Assembly (NCBI GenBank): GCA_943735955.1
Contig: OX030956.1
Coordinates: 4,185,912-4,249,911 of the forward strand
DNA: 64,000 nucleotides
Direction: 5' to 3'
Source: Piscicola geometra
Lineage: Eukaryota; Annelida; Clitellata; Hirudinida; Piscicolidae
Below the pieces are notes generated by a model. It saw nothing but the letters and a program-made list of their open reading frames with translations, did no database searches and was not told where the DNA came from. Of the stretch, positions 12,601 through 64,000 are shown one piece after another; the stretch's first letter is position 1; each line of letters begins with the position of its first letter. A program made the position numbers and the translations under genes.

Positions 12601-15600
12601 TTCAATCGTTCAGTGAGACATAGTAACCTGTTGCTGAGACGCCATCTAATACTTTCGAAACGATGCTGTTTTCAAGTTAAAAACCTAGTGGCATTTCAAA
12701 ATATTGCCTTCATTAAAACGCAAGCAAGAATCAATGTAATACTGGAAGACAATTTCAGTTTTGTTATGTGGCAATTCTTCATTGCAGCATTCTCTCCTGC
12801 GAGTGGAAGGAGTTTTGCTTGAAGGACCAATGGCAATAAAAGAGACAGCTTGTTTTGATAAATATTTCACTTTAAAGTTTTTTTTAATTATACATATCTT
12901 TTCAAAAATCAGAGATTCGGAGATTTTTTTAAATTTGAATATATTGCTTTTTCAAAGTTTATTTTTAAATTTTTTTATTCTTTTCAGTCGTACAACCCAT
13001 GTCAACTCGTGCACGTGTTTCCTCTCACTAGTTCGTTTCTACCTTCATTTTTTAAATACCCCTTAATCTATTCATTCTCTCGATCGTTTAACTTAATACT
13101 CGCCAATTTTTCTGCGTATTTTTATTTTTTATATATTCTTTTTCTCATCTTTCCATCCAACAGCTTTCATTCATTTCAAAACAAGTTGTTAATTAATATT
13201 TTATTATACATTATTTTTATTAAATTTGTGTTTTTTCTTCTGATATTCACATTCTCCATGCTTATTTCATTTTAACCTTAAAAATTAATTTTAAATTCAA
13301 TTTTTTCATAATTATAATACATTTTTTGAAAAATTAAATTTAATCTTTTAAATTAAATTTTCCCACATTTTTCTTTTTGTCGTTTACAACAATTTTTACG
13401 ATTGATGAACAAAGTTAGGAAACACGGACTCATGAAAAATTGAAATCAATTGAAAAATCAAGATTCTCAAGAAAGAGTTTCTCATTTGACTGATGGTTTT
13501 TGTGTTCAACTTTTTAGAGAATAAAAGTAAGCTTTGAAGGGGGAGAATTTCATGATGGAATTGATTGACTGTGGCTCAGTGGGGGAGGGAATGAATGGAT
13601 GATTGGCCGAATGGCAACTTTTGAATTTTCGTGAATTTTATAGATTAAAAACTGAAATATGAATAAAAGGATTATTGTATAGATAGATAAAAGAAAAAAA
13701 TAAATAATAAGAATGAATAAAAATGAACAAAGAATGAATTAAATATTGTATTTAAGAATACCTGAATGATGAATTAGGGAATCAGAAAAGATTTACGAAT
13801 GAATAATGGTCGTGTCTACATTGCAATACAAACCTTTAGATGAGTAAAAATGCGTTTTTTAAATTATAATTGTTCATTAAAATACTATTTAATTTTAAAA
13901 AGTGTAAAAACATTTGTTGATGGTTTTCATTTTAAAAACATGATAAACGAATAAAATTTTAAAAACGAAAATTTTTATTTATAAATAATTTTTCTATTTT
14001 CTATATATCTATAAAAATTATGTTGATATCATAACATCATTGTTATCAAAATGTTGGTTATTTATATTCTCATGCTCAAGTGACAACCAATTATTCTTCT
14101 TGTTGATAACTCTCCTATAATTAATAGGCTATAATTAACACATTTTATTAGATATCTAAGCCTTTTCATTCCTAACTTTCACACTTACCTTAAGTACGCA
14201 TGCTGGTGGCCTGTGTCACTGGCACTGATTATGTCATTAAGTAGACACTGCATTTTACCTATAACTACATTTTACTTTAATGAATACTTTGAGCAACTCG
14301 GATGCTCAAAATAGAAATCATAATTGAATTATTATCATTTTACTAGTTTTTATTGATAATAAATTACATAATACGTGGTTGTGGATTTGAAAAGTGGTAA
14401 TCACTTAGCTGCAATTAGAAGTCATTAGTTCGCACCTAGGTCAATGACAAACATTTCAAATACGCAAAAGTGCATAAGAAACAAATATAAAAAACATTAA
14501 AAGGGATACAAAAAGTAGGGTGGCACATGCATCCGCACACGAGGAGTAAAACATAAAGATACAAGAAGCAATACCGGAGGGATACAATAAGAGATACAAT
14601 GCATGAAGCTCCGTTAAGGAAGATGGATGCTCCCCTGATAAATTTACTCCGGAGCCTAAATTAAACATACATCTATCAAAAACGTACACGAGAAGAGAAC
14701 AAACGTTAAGATATTTAAAAATAAAGTTCATGCATAAATAAAAAATGACGTTTAAACTAGCGAAAACACATATACAAACACTTACACACTCATTCACCTG
14801 TACACATATCCCCCACTTCTGCCGTTAAAACATCTATCCGTGGATGGTTGTAGGTGTTTTGTTGCTCGAATGTTGTGTGTTGAGAGTTGTGTGTGAGTGT
14901 GCCTCATTTATATATTGTTTATATTATACATTCTGTTTTTTTTTCACACTTTAACAACATTTAAAAAAATTATAAAAAACGGAAAAGATTCTGCAGTTAC
15001 GTGCGATATTTTAAGTATATAGCTTTGACGTTTTTCCAATATTAAAAATGCAACCAGAATGCGCTGTTTATGGTCTGAGCTGTGTCATATAAAAATCAAA
15101 AAACAAAGTCATAAAAAATATATATATATAAACTAGGAAAAACCATAAGTAAAAAAATAATAATGATAGAAAAAGTAAAATTTCATTAAACGAGAAAAAT
15201 GGTTTTTAAAAAACAAAATAGGAAAGAATATAGAAATAGTAATTTAAAATTCGGCGGTATATCTAGGAAGAACATTAAAATAAAAGAGAAAATAAAAACA
15301 GTGTCATTTCGCATAAATTCACGATAGTATTAGGGATAAAAATAAAATTAAATAAAAAAAGTTAGTAATAGCAATAAAATAGAAGAAAAAACACTTTTTG
15401 AAACGATAACGTAAGAATAGATAGGCTATTCCAAGTCAATAAAATATTATAACGACACCAAGCCATTATGATGAATTTTTCTTCAGCTTCAAAAGCAAAG
15501 AATATTGAAAATACAATGTCAAAAAAAATCAAATTGAAAAATAAATTCAAGGAAAAATATTTGATAAAAACCTTGAATATTTCATTATTTTGGATATACA

Positions 15601-18600
15601 TTTAAAAACGTGTGTACAAAATCTTTAGAAAAATTTGTTTTTAACTTTTATAATTTTTTAAATGTGCTTTTCAAAATAAAAATATATTTTTTAACCTTAT
15701 CAAATCTTCCTTATTTCAACCTTATCTTCCACATTTTTAAAAAGCGAACGACAACAAACAGGCTATAATTGAATTATTCAGACTCTTTTTATTTAAAGTA
15801 TTGAGTTTGAACTCTTAATGCTGTTTAGAACCTATTTTCATGTTTTTTTAACTTTTGAAGCTCGTCTTGTTTTATGTTAGACCAACATTCAAACACAATT
15901 AAAGTCTCAAGTATCATCTTTAAGTTTCGCGATTAAACCCCCATGAAACTACGCTACTTAAAACACTCCAAAGCAAAACAATAATCATATTTTTAAAAAA
16001 CTTTTAAAAACTAACAATAAACAAGCATACCAATTATTCGCAGCATTGAAAAAGTTTCAAGATAATTTGAAAATAAGATAAAATAATATAAGCAACAGTT
16101 AATTCATCTAAAAGTTTTCATCAACTTCAACCACAATTAGAACCCATTGATAACGATCACGAGTCCCTTATCATTGTAGGTTAATCAGTTGATTATGATC
16201 TGACTGACATTGCCGAGCGATATTTCAATTATCACTTAGTGATGATAAACTTTTAACACAAACAATAAAGTTTACAGAACAAAGATGCTGGAAGTGGTGT
16301 GTGTGATTCAATGCGCTACCACACGCGTTTGTGCACTGTTAATATTCTTTTCATAGATTACAGTGTGAAAGTTTACTTAAATTTTGTTAAAGGCGATAAA
16401 CCGTAAGTTCTCTGCTAAATGCCGGTTTGTGAGGGGGGTAATAAGAATTTAATTACATTTGAATATCAAAGTTAACGATTTTAAAACCGTTTGTTTTGGT
16501 TTTAAAAGTTATTTAAAATTCTGAAATAACTCAAACGTAATGTTGGAATAAAACTAAATTATTAAATAAATAAGAAAGTTGCTTTTTACAAAGCTCTAGC
16601 ATTTATAAACTCAGCTGAACATGCCCACACACACACACGAATAATAAAACGACGCAGGAAAACATGAAGGAATCAGATGCACACGAATGCTCCTACCACA
16701 AACACAAACACGCAATCAACTTAATGCTCTCTACATTTCGCATTTGTTCGATCGGAAGTTTCGGCTGTATTTCTTGCAGAAATTTGTTTTTTATTCCTTG
16801 TAGCAGCCTCCCCTGGGGTCTTTTTGATTTAGTCACTTTATTCTCGCTTTTTTAAAGAGAAAATCAATCATTTGTTAATTGGAAATTGAATCTTGAAAGT
16901 TTGATCTAGGTATTTTAAGCATGAGTGAATTAATTCTTTCAAATCAATCAATAGAATTTTTTGTTTTCGGAAGTTTTTGGTTAGTAGAAGCCATCTTTGT
17001 CAGTTGCTTTAACCTTGCAATAATTTTTTTAATGACAAAAAAATCTTAACTATGAAACACTGAAACCATTCCAGCGAGCAATCACCAATTTTTCTCCATC
17101 ATCCTCACTTCACCACCTCGAAACCTACACAAAACCACACACACTCGCAGCTTTTTACTGCAAAGCACTTTGAAAATTTATGTTTTTTCCTGACTAATGC
17201 CTAGGTGTGAGGGTGAATGAGAGTGCGGTGAGACCAGCATTACGACTTTTTATTCGATCGAAGGCTTTTATTCTGGTCCTTTATTTGTTCTTTTAGATCA
17301 ATTTAATCAGCTCTATTCTATTTTATTTTATTTATATAAAAAATTTCTTTAAGCTGGAGTTCTATTTATTTTTTAAATTGGTAATTGAAATTTAAGGGCT
17401 TTGTAAACTATATTTGGACAAATTCATTTAACCGATGATATTTTTATATTGATTCCTCAAAAAAACTCATTTCAAGTTCAAACTTTTTTGAAAAATTAAA
17501 ATATCTAAAAAATTTGGTAAAAAATCATTTTAAATAAAAAAATTAAAATGCATATAAATAGTTTGGTCAAAAATACCATGAAACATAAAGAATTGTTTTT
17601 TAAAAACTAAAAGTCAAATTTTAAAAAGAAAATAAGAGCTACGGGAGCTAAGAAGAGTAGAATCCAATGAAAAGTTAATAAAAACTACACGTAATTAAGT
17701 TTAGAGATGTGATACGTATTTTGTTTTTTTAGAAGCTAGCCAATAGTTTTGTTTTTTGGAGAAAAAGTTTTTTTGAAAGAAAAAATTTATAATATTTATG
17801 AATAGTTGCTTTTAGAGTATTCATAATAGAACAAGTGTTCAAAGAACGTGCTGAAGTTTATTTTCAAAATTCAGGTTATGTTTAAGAACAATATGTTTTG
17901 ATTCACTAAATGTATACTGAAATTAATTGTAATCATTCTCATAAAATGATTTTTGGAAAAAATATTTATAAAAAGCTCGAGTTTTAAAAAAGCGATAAAT
18001 ACAAACATAGTTCACAGAAATCATGCTTACAAAATCGATGTTTAAATTAACAACTTTAATCAACTAATTTAAAATCTAACGTCAAACCAAGTCATTTTTA
18101 TTTCATTTTCATTCAGGCGTTGAAGAAGTTCAATCCAAAACAAGTTGAAGACCTTGTCAAAAATCGGTGCAAACCAATAAAACCTTTCCCGATTTTTTGA
18201 TTTTCATAATGCCTTAGGACTGGAATAAAATAGTTTTGTCAAACGGATAAGCGAGATTGTGGTATCTGGTTTTCGGTGAATGATTGTTTCGAAGGTTAGA
18301 TGATGCCTTCACTGATAACCTTCGAGTCATCTTACCTCCTGAGAATGTGTGTTAACGCAGGCTTAATGATGATGTTCATTTTAGAAAATCCACATTTAAG
18401 AAAAATCCCATTTAAGAATGCGACTAAGCGATGAAAGCTTTATAATCAAATATTATTTTCTAAAGAAACTGATTTTACCATTACTCTAATCCTAACTCAA
18501 AAGCTATCGAGAGTGTAGTGTTCAATTTATGGAAGAGGAAAAGTAAGAATTGTAGATATTTTATTTTTAAGTTTTTAGCTTTTTTTTCTCTAAAATGAGA

Positions 18601-20145
18601 TGAATTAATAAATATATTTAAACATAAAATAAAGTATCAAACAAAATAGTTTAAATTAGACATTAAAAACAATTTAAATAATAATTGTAGTTTGGAAGCG
18701 TTCTAATCCTCAAAAAGGGGTCTCTGCAGCTCGAGACAGCTGCTAAGCCAAAGTGCTAATATATCATTTTAAATAATTCATTAAATTTTGAAAAAATAAT
18801 TTATTTTTCTTTTTTTTAATTCTCAATTTGGTATTAGAGTAATCATTTCCAGATATTATCTTTGAAGATATGAGTGGTAATATACATGAACGGCATGATA
18901 AAACACGAATAATATCTGTTCGATTATTCAAATAGTCAATTGCACACGACAAAGACTCATTTGCATAAGAATAAAATGAGACATTGTCAATAGAAACGTT
19001 GTTTACTGAGAAAATCCGAAGTTTAGTATATTCTCACTTTAAAATTGTTTTACCCTAAATCTTATACGAAACAACTTTTAGAAGAAATATGCCTCAACAT
19101 ATAAATGTAGTAATACTATATAAATATGTGCCTCAATCCGTGGAAAAATATTTAATAACTTAATTTTTGTTCATTAATTTATTATTATAGCATCAAAATC
19201 ATTGATTGAGATCAACATTTCTAAAGCAAAATCCGGAGAAAGGTTATCGTCAATTGTACCGGTCTCATTCGTGCATGCTCTGCCATTCTTTAAAGATCGT
19301 CTCATAGATTTTGTGTCTTTTCAAGCGGGTGAACGAGGATCAGCCTATTGAAAGCCTGGATTGACGTGAATATCTTAGATTTGCAGGTGTTTTATTGGTG
19401 GCTGTTTTTTTGGGTTGAATGCAATTTTTGATATTTTTTGCATTTTTTAATAAAAATAGTTATTAAATTTTGCTGATATGGAAAAAAAATATTTGAACCC
19501 ACAAAACGTTGAGTTCATTCGTCGAAAGCATCTGAGATTTCCCATCATGTCATCCAGCAACTCGTTCCAGGCATACAAAACTACAAATGCCCAGCTTCAC
19601 ACAACGTAATGCAGTCTCTAAATTGACTTTCGTATTTTGCCAAATCATACTTTACGATCCGATGATAAATTTAAAATGATTAAATGTAGGTTATTTTCAT
19701 TTATTGATTTAAAATATTTTTTTTCATAAATTTTTTTATAGACTATATAAACTTGTATTCTATATAGTTGTTTATGTAATCTAGCTTTTTATGCACAATT
19801 AGTATACACTTTTATATAAATATATGAATGTGTATATAGTGTGCATTAGTTAGGTGGACACGTATATAAATGAAAAACGCCTTGTCATTTTTAATTTGCT
19901 CTTAATTTGCTCTTTGTACCCGATGAAAGTTTTTTTTTAATTGCAAAAAATAATTTAATAAAAATAGGTCTTTAAATATGAGTTAAAAATAGTTTTTCTA
20001 CAATATTTAATCAAAACTTAAAATAATTTACTTGGATTAAATAAGATCAAAATTGAATAAAAATTTAGATGAAAACAATCCTTGAATTTATTTATTCAAA
20101 AATAAACTAGTGAAGTTGGCGATATTTTGATAACTTCATACCAAA

Positions 20146-59013
<38,868 letters not shown>

Positions 59014-62000
59014 TCAAGCGCTATACAAATTATTCTATTAATTAAATTTTAATTATTCTATTGTCACTAGTACTAATGTTACCTTTATATTTGCTTTCCT
59101 AACGAGAATTGCATTTTTTGTTCAGTGATTTTATTGGCTTCTCAGAATGAAATAGATGAATTTTTGTCGTAATTATTAATAGTTATTTTAATTTATTACA
59201 ATTAATCCACATATTCATTGAGTTAATTTTGTATTAAAATAACATCAAAGATTTCTACCATGTAACGTTTTTTTATTAAAAGTAATAAATCAAAATATAT
59301 ATAATTCGTGAAAAACATAATTTTTAAGTAAATATTTGCATTGTGAGTTTACATTTTTTCTTCCTAACACCCCTCAAGAGACGTTTTTACTCAATTATTC
59401 ATCCTATTTATTTTTTATTTCATTATTCATTCATTTATTATCAACGTTTTAATATAAAACTACTTTTATTAAACAAATATTGTTTAACCAACTTGAAATG
59501 ATCAGATTTTAAAAATAACTTTTAAAACTGTAAATGAGTGAAGAATTGATAATTAAATCTTTATAATATATAAATTTTATATGCTGTTATTTTTCACAAA
59601 GCGTCAGTCAAAAATATATATAATAAAAATTAAATATATAATAAAATTGTACCGAAACCCCGATTTTGCTACTCGATTGAATTGAATATTTGGCAGTTTT
59701 ACTGGTATTCCATTTATTTTTCATAACTATTTATTCATATTATATTAGCCATCATTTCAATTTATTAAAATTATTAGTTAATATCTTTTAATTTTATATT
59801 ATTTTTTGATGATTTAAGCATTTAATAATCTAAATATTCTTTCAATTTGTTTAAATAATAAATATTTTAAATTCGATCTCAAAATTCCATAGTATACTTG
59901 ACAATCTTTGAAAATAGTTTGATTGAAAGAGTTTACCAATAATCTATTTCCCAACAAATTAAGTACTCGAGTAATTTTATTCCAAACACATCAAAATCTA
60001 CTGGATGAACATCACCCTACTTTTCCCAGCCTTCCAACTTTGACACAGTCATTTAGTTTCTACATTACAAGGTTTCGAAATGCTAAACTCCTCGTTGCAA
60101 TTTCCTTTGGGAGTAACTCTAGCATGATCTTTACGGACTGGAGTGACACTCTTTCCATGTATATCCATTACTTTTCCTTTTATAGCAACTTTTATTCGGC
60201 TATTTTTTCAGTTTTCTTATAAAAATAATTGCTTCTCTCAACCATTCAAAAGTGGCAAATCATTAGTTTTCTTTGAAAATTAAAACAGATCTTTTCACCC
60301 CATCATCACCATAATCATAAACCACTCAACTGGTGCATGATATATGCAGTAAACCATAAAGCATTGAATTGCTGCTACGTTTTATACCATATCTTGTCCT
60401 ATCTTTTCTATTAAATATGAATAAATAAAATAATTTTTTTTAGAGGATATTCCCTCAATTTCCTTTTCTTCAAACCCCGTCGCTATTTACGGCCTTCCCC
60501 ACACACACCTTGCTGACATATTTATCGAATTATTTACATACATTTAATCATTATTATTTTTATAATGATTACTATTCATTTTATTTTTATTTGTAATAAT
60601 AATATTAATATTTAGGTAGTTTTTATATTAATTGATTATTTTATTAAAGTCTATTTTCTTCCAATTATTAAACTTCTTTCTAAATATAATTATAAAAGTT
60701 ATTTTATTGTTGTATTTCGGTAGTTGAATTCTTCCATATGTACATTGTAACTGAACCCTTGATGAACTATGTTACGGTAATGCAAACCGCCATTGTATTT
60801 TAAATTAATTGGTTCTTCCACGCGTATAATGAACTTTAATTGCATACAATAACAATCTAATTAATTAAATTCTTTAAAATGAATAGGATTGGTGTTTAGT
60901 AATTAAAGGGTTATTCTTTGTTAAATAATAATAAATCAATTAAATAACGCCTTTGATTTAGTATCATGGTAAATAATGGAATTAATAAATTTAAGATGGT
61001 AAAAATATTTTCTTCAGTTATTTTGTTTGAAGCTGGCCTTTATCTTCTTTATTCTTACTATTATTATCATTATTATTATCATTATTATTTTTTCACTTTA
61101 TTAACAGTTCATAAACATGCGTTCACATAACTCAAAAGGAGATAGCATCAGTTGTTTTCTTCTTTAAGTTTGTGAGGCGCAAACTTTAATGTGCAGTTTT
61201 GTTTTTGGCCCCTTAAACTCAATCAAGTGTTGTTATCAATTGTGAATTTGAATACCTTCACATTTAAAACTTTTGGAAGCAATTTCTACATTTAAATTGA
61301 TACTATATCTAATTTATCTCTCTTTTTTCGGTTTTTCATTTTGTAAGTTATGACTGAAGGTACAAAACTATAAAATATGTGCGAATAAAATGTTCATTTA
61401 TTTAGCTCACAACCTATAAACTCATTACGGTGCGTAATGTAATGACGTACATATGATTTGCTGTAAAAATGAATTAAAAAGAGCTTAATCAAACCAGAAA
61501 AACTGTTTATTTGTTACGAAAATTCTCGAGAAGGATAATGTAAATTCTTTTTTCTATTTCCCGATTTGGAAACATTGGATTTCAAATTAAATATATCAAG
61601 CAAGAGAATATATTTTTTGTAATAAAATTATAAAATTCAAATGAGTTGTTGACTTTGATATAGTTCTCATTGAATTTACTGTTGGTGTTATACAGCGAAT
61701 ATTAGGAAAATCAATAGGGAGTAGTAGATATTAAATACAGCTCCTGAATGAAAAACTTTTACAATCGATGAAATTCTTAAGGCGGGAAATCCATTTATTA
61801 AAACTCCAGAAGCTGAAAAGAAGTGATCCAGAATTACATTTGAATGCAGATTTGGGAAAAAATTATACGAACAAATTATAAGCTGAAGTTTTTTATATAT
61901 ATATTGTAGTTAATTATCAATATAAAATTTTAATATTTTATTTTGCATTTAAATAGAGTTATACATTTATAAAATCCAAAAATGCATGTGAACGGAGTAT

Positions 62001-62062
62001 AATAAAAATCATAAAAAACAAAGAAAAGCACTTTAAATGATTTTTAATGATGCAATAGAACA
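59014..62062. other. Convergent intergenic region / 3' flanks
   Basis: AT-rich sequence between two convergent genes. It must include both 3' untranslated regions. There is a small (ATT)n patch near 61060-61090 and no recognisable coding sequence or element. Confidence 0.65.
59284..59289 (+). terminator. Candidate polyadenylation signal
   Basis: This is the first AATAAA downstream of the stop at 59013, in an AT-rich 3' flank. Such words are common by chance in this base composition, so support is positional only. Confidence 0.35.
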
Positions 62063-62230
62063 CTAAGACTTTTGAGTGTTCTGAATCTTCTCGAGCAGCA
62101 GATCCATGCGGGAGGCCATGCTGGGCTGACCCTTGTGGTTGACCTTCAACATTATCTTCCTCTTCCTCTTCTTCTCCTTCTTGTACCTCTCTAATGCCTC
62201 CTCACGCTCCCTATTCTTCGTTTCTATCTC
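62063..62230 (-). CDS. TAP26-like exon 3 (C-terminal, family signature)
   Basis: Phase 0 in, 55 residues then TAG. Starts EIETKNREREEALERYKKEK and carries the KGQPSMASRMDLLLEKIQ signature. Acceptor ccacactcaag|GAG follows a pyrimidine-rich stretch. An alternative upstream acceptor (ctcgcaaag) would add residues but breaks phase with exon 2. Confidence 0.8.
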   Translation of the reverse strand, partial: EIETKNREREEALERYKKEKKRKRKIMLKVNHKGQPSMASRMDLLLEKIQNTQKS

Positions 62231-63269
62231 CTTGAGTGTGGCAGGTGTGGTAGGTGAGGTTAGGCTTTGCGAGTAAATATTTAGTTTATTTTTTTCATAC
62301 TATAATATTCAAAATAATCGTCTGCTGGCATTAGTGAAGTGAAGTTGATAAATTTTTCCCTTTTATAAATTATTTACAAAGATGGACGCAGTTAATCAAA
62401 GAGTTAACTTTTTTTTCGTTAATTTATTTTAGTAACTTTTAAGTTTAGTTTAAAAAAATTTTAACAAAAAAAACAAACAATAAAATTAAAAAAAGCCAAA
62501 ATGAAACAAAATTATACTATAAAATATATAATTAAACGAAAAATGTTTACAAAAATTAATTCAAATTATTTTTCCGATTTAAAAACTTTAAATTAATGTA
62601 TGAATTATTATTTAATTAGGATATTTTAATACTTCATTATTAAGAACAAAAAATGTATTAACATTTTAAATGTCATATAAATAAAAATATATAAAATGGA
62701 GAAACATGATATATTTAATTTATTATGAGATAAATTTTCCCCCTCATGAAATTTTTCATGTAACAAAAATGCCTATTAAAATACACCATCTCTGCAGTTA
62801 AACTGGATAGAAGAGCTCATCAAGATTTCCTCACAAAAAACAGGACAACATGTGAATATTTATAGTTTGATTATAGTATAGATTATATTTTGTTAAACTT
62901 AAAAATAATTTAAAAATCATAAAGTAATAAAAACCTCAGTTTTCTTCAATTTTTCTGCCTTTTTTTTCTCAAATTCCTTGACTTGTTTGAAAAAAGGAAC
63001 TTTTGTTTTTAAACTATTATCTTTCCTGAAAACATCATTTTATTATTTTTAAAAATGAAAAAATGAAGATATCTTAAAATTTAGATAACTAATTTTTTCA
63101 AATATATTCACTTGATGTGTTTTTGTGATTTATTTAGAAGTTCTGAATCCCCCTCTTCAGAATAGATTTTATCAAGCTTTTTTGACCAATCTTTTAAATT
63201 ATGTTTCTCATGCCGCAAAACTTTTTTATATTTGTAAAAAGTTCTCTTATCTGATATCTTATTATCCAT
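62063..63269 (-). CDS. Fyv7/TAP26 (CCDC59)-like rRNA-processing protein, 3 exons
   Basis: On the minus strand the exons are 63269-63112, 63025-62935 and 62230-62063. The phases fit (2, then 0) and they total 417 nt, 138 residues. The C-terminus KKRKRKIMLKVNHKGQP followed by SMASRMDLLLEKIQ matches the conserved end of the Fyv7/TAP26 family (basic helix, K-G-Q-P, then an L-L-x-K-I helix). The rest is highly charged, helical and Lys/Glu-rich, as in the family. Yeast Fyv7 (about 150 residues) works in 18S rRNA processing in the nucleolus; human TAP26 is longer. The ATG at 63269 is the first in an open frame with an in-frame stop upstream, but an upstream exon is possible. It is convergent with the large receptor gene. 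Confidence 0.75.
62231..62934 (-). other. TAP26-like intron 2
   Basis: Phase-0 intron, AT-rich. The donor GAG|gttttt is weak. I see no other coding sequence. Confidence 0.6.
62935..63025 (-). CDS. TAP26-like exon 2
   Basis: Phase 2 in, phase 0 out. Encodes KDNSLKTKVPFFKQVKEFEK and then KKAEKLKKTE, a Lys/Glu-rich helix. Acceptor gttttcag|G. Confidence 0.72.
63112..63269 (-). CDS. TAP26-like exon 1
   Basis: Starts MDNKISDKRTFYKYKKVLRH and ends ...NKSQKHI plus two bases, at donor CAA|gtgaat. The phase-2 end joins exon 2 through an 86-bp intron (63026-63111). The FYKYKKVLRHEKHN part resembles the N-terminal basic segment of Fyv7-family proteins, though only weakly. Confidence 0.68.
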
Positions 63270-64000
63270 TGGATAGTGTAAAAAAAAGTGCTTTAGCAAG
63301 GGAATAATTAAACCAATACTTATATTATCGTCTAAATTTGATCAAGTACAATTTAGTTTAATTTTTTTAAAATACTATTTAGGATTAATTGATTTTGTTA
63401 TTTAAAATTGTTTTTATCCATCAAACAATTTTATAGTTTATTTATAAGCATTTTGTTTCTTTGCTCTAATTATAGTTGGTTTTTTTAATGTTTAAATACT
63501 TGAAGATTGCTTTTGATCGGTTTACATTTAAATGAGACTCGATTGTTATTGTTTATGGTTACATATCTGTGTATGTTTATCTAAAAACTGATAATAGTAA
63601 CTCCAAAACGGATTTTCTATATTTCTGAATAGGTTCATGTTTCAACACATTTGGCATTCCAAATTAATTACTTTTCTAAACTACAAAACCATTTAAATCG
63701 GTAAAATTAAAATTGTTGAAACATTTAAAGAAATAATCTGAAATTAGTGAACTTTGTGAAGAAAATATTCTTAAATCATTGAATTTTGTTATGAAAATAA
63801 TCTGAAATTAGTGAATTTTGTTTAATGTTTAATAATCATGAGAAATGTGAAAAATACTCCTGAAAAGAGCTTAATGAACATAAACCCATCTATATTCTCA
63901 CTTTTTTATCGAAGCAAATCTTCTATGATGAATTTACTTCAAGTGAAGTAGCAAAAGTTTCAAGCAATAAAAAACTTCAAAATTAACTATTTAGTTTAGA
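63270..64000. other. Upstream flank of the TAP26-like gene
   Basis: AT-rich sequence that probably includes the promoter of the minus-strand gene. I see no TATA element or other site that I can support over background, and no other gene. Confidence 0.5.

Noticed and set aside
12613..12870. Overlapping open frames of 60-70 residues on both strands near 12.7 kb
   Set aside because: Slightly richer in GC than the surroundings but with no recognised motif and no convincing splice context.

Overview
The window is AT-rich, intron-rich animal DNA. Genes are split by GT-AG introns, intergenic spacers are long, and simple-sequence repeats are very abundant. No bacterial operon, rRNA gene or CRISPR array is visible. 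The gene architecture and repeat style would fit a lophotrochozoan invertebrate, possibly an annelid or leech; this taxonomic guess is inference only.

Layout. Positions 1-20145 show no gene I can support. They hold simple repeats, including two (CATC)n blocks of about 300 bp and a (GT)n block of about 569 bp, a 15-bp palindromic minisatellite, and a foldback-type inverted repeat built from 16-bp units. Positions 20146-59013 (+) carry one large gene that I assembled from 12 coding exons. All splice phases are compatible and the total is 3747 nt, encoding 1248 residues. The product is a type I membrane protein: signal peptide, CUB domain, LDL-receptor class A module, two MAM domains, a Thr/Ser/Pro stalk, one transmembrane helix, and a cytoplasmic tail of about 570 residues. 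The tail is rich in Asn, His and Gln and carries YEEP and NPF motifs and a C-terminal T-C-V.

The introns hold a tRNA-derived SINE with its target-site duplication, and a 1473-bp decayed piggyBac-type element with TTAA duplications and 13-bp terminal inverted repeats. They also hold several minisatellites, some ending right at splice acceptors. Positions 59014-62062 are an intergenic gap. Positions 62063-63269 (-) carry a short three-exon gene for a 138-residue basic, charged protein resembling the Fyv7/TAP26 (CCDC59) rRNA-processing family, convergent with the large gene. Positions 63270-64000 show nothing I recognise.

The two genes have no evident functional link: one is a cell-surface receptor or adhesion protein, the other a probable nucleolar ribosome-biogenesis factor. 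The receptor is the main item of interest. Its domains are bounded by phase-1 introns, and microsatellite-like sequence has entered both its coding exons and its splice-acceptor regions.
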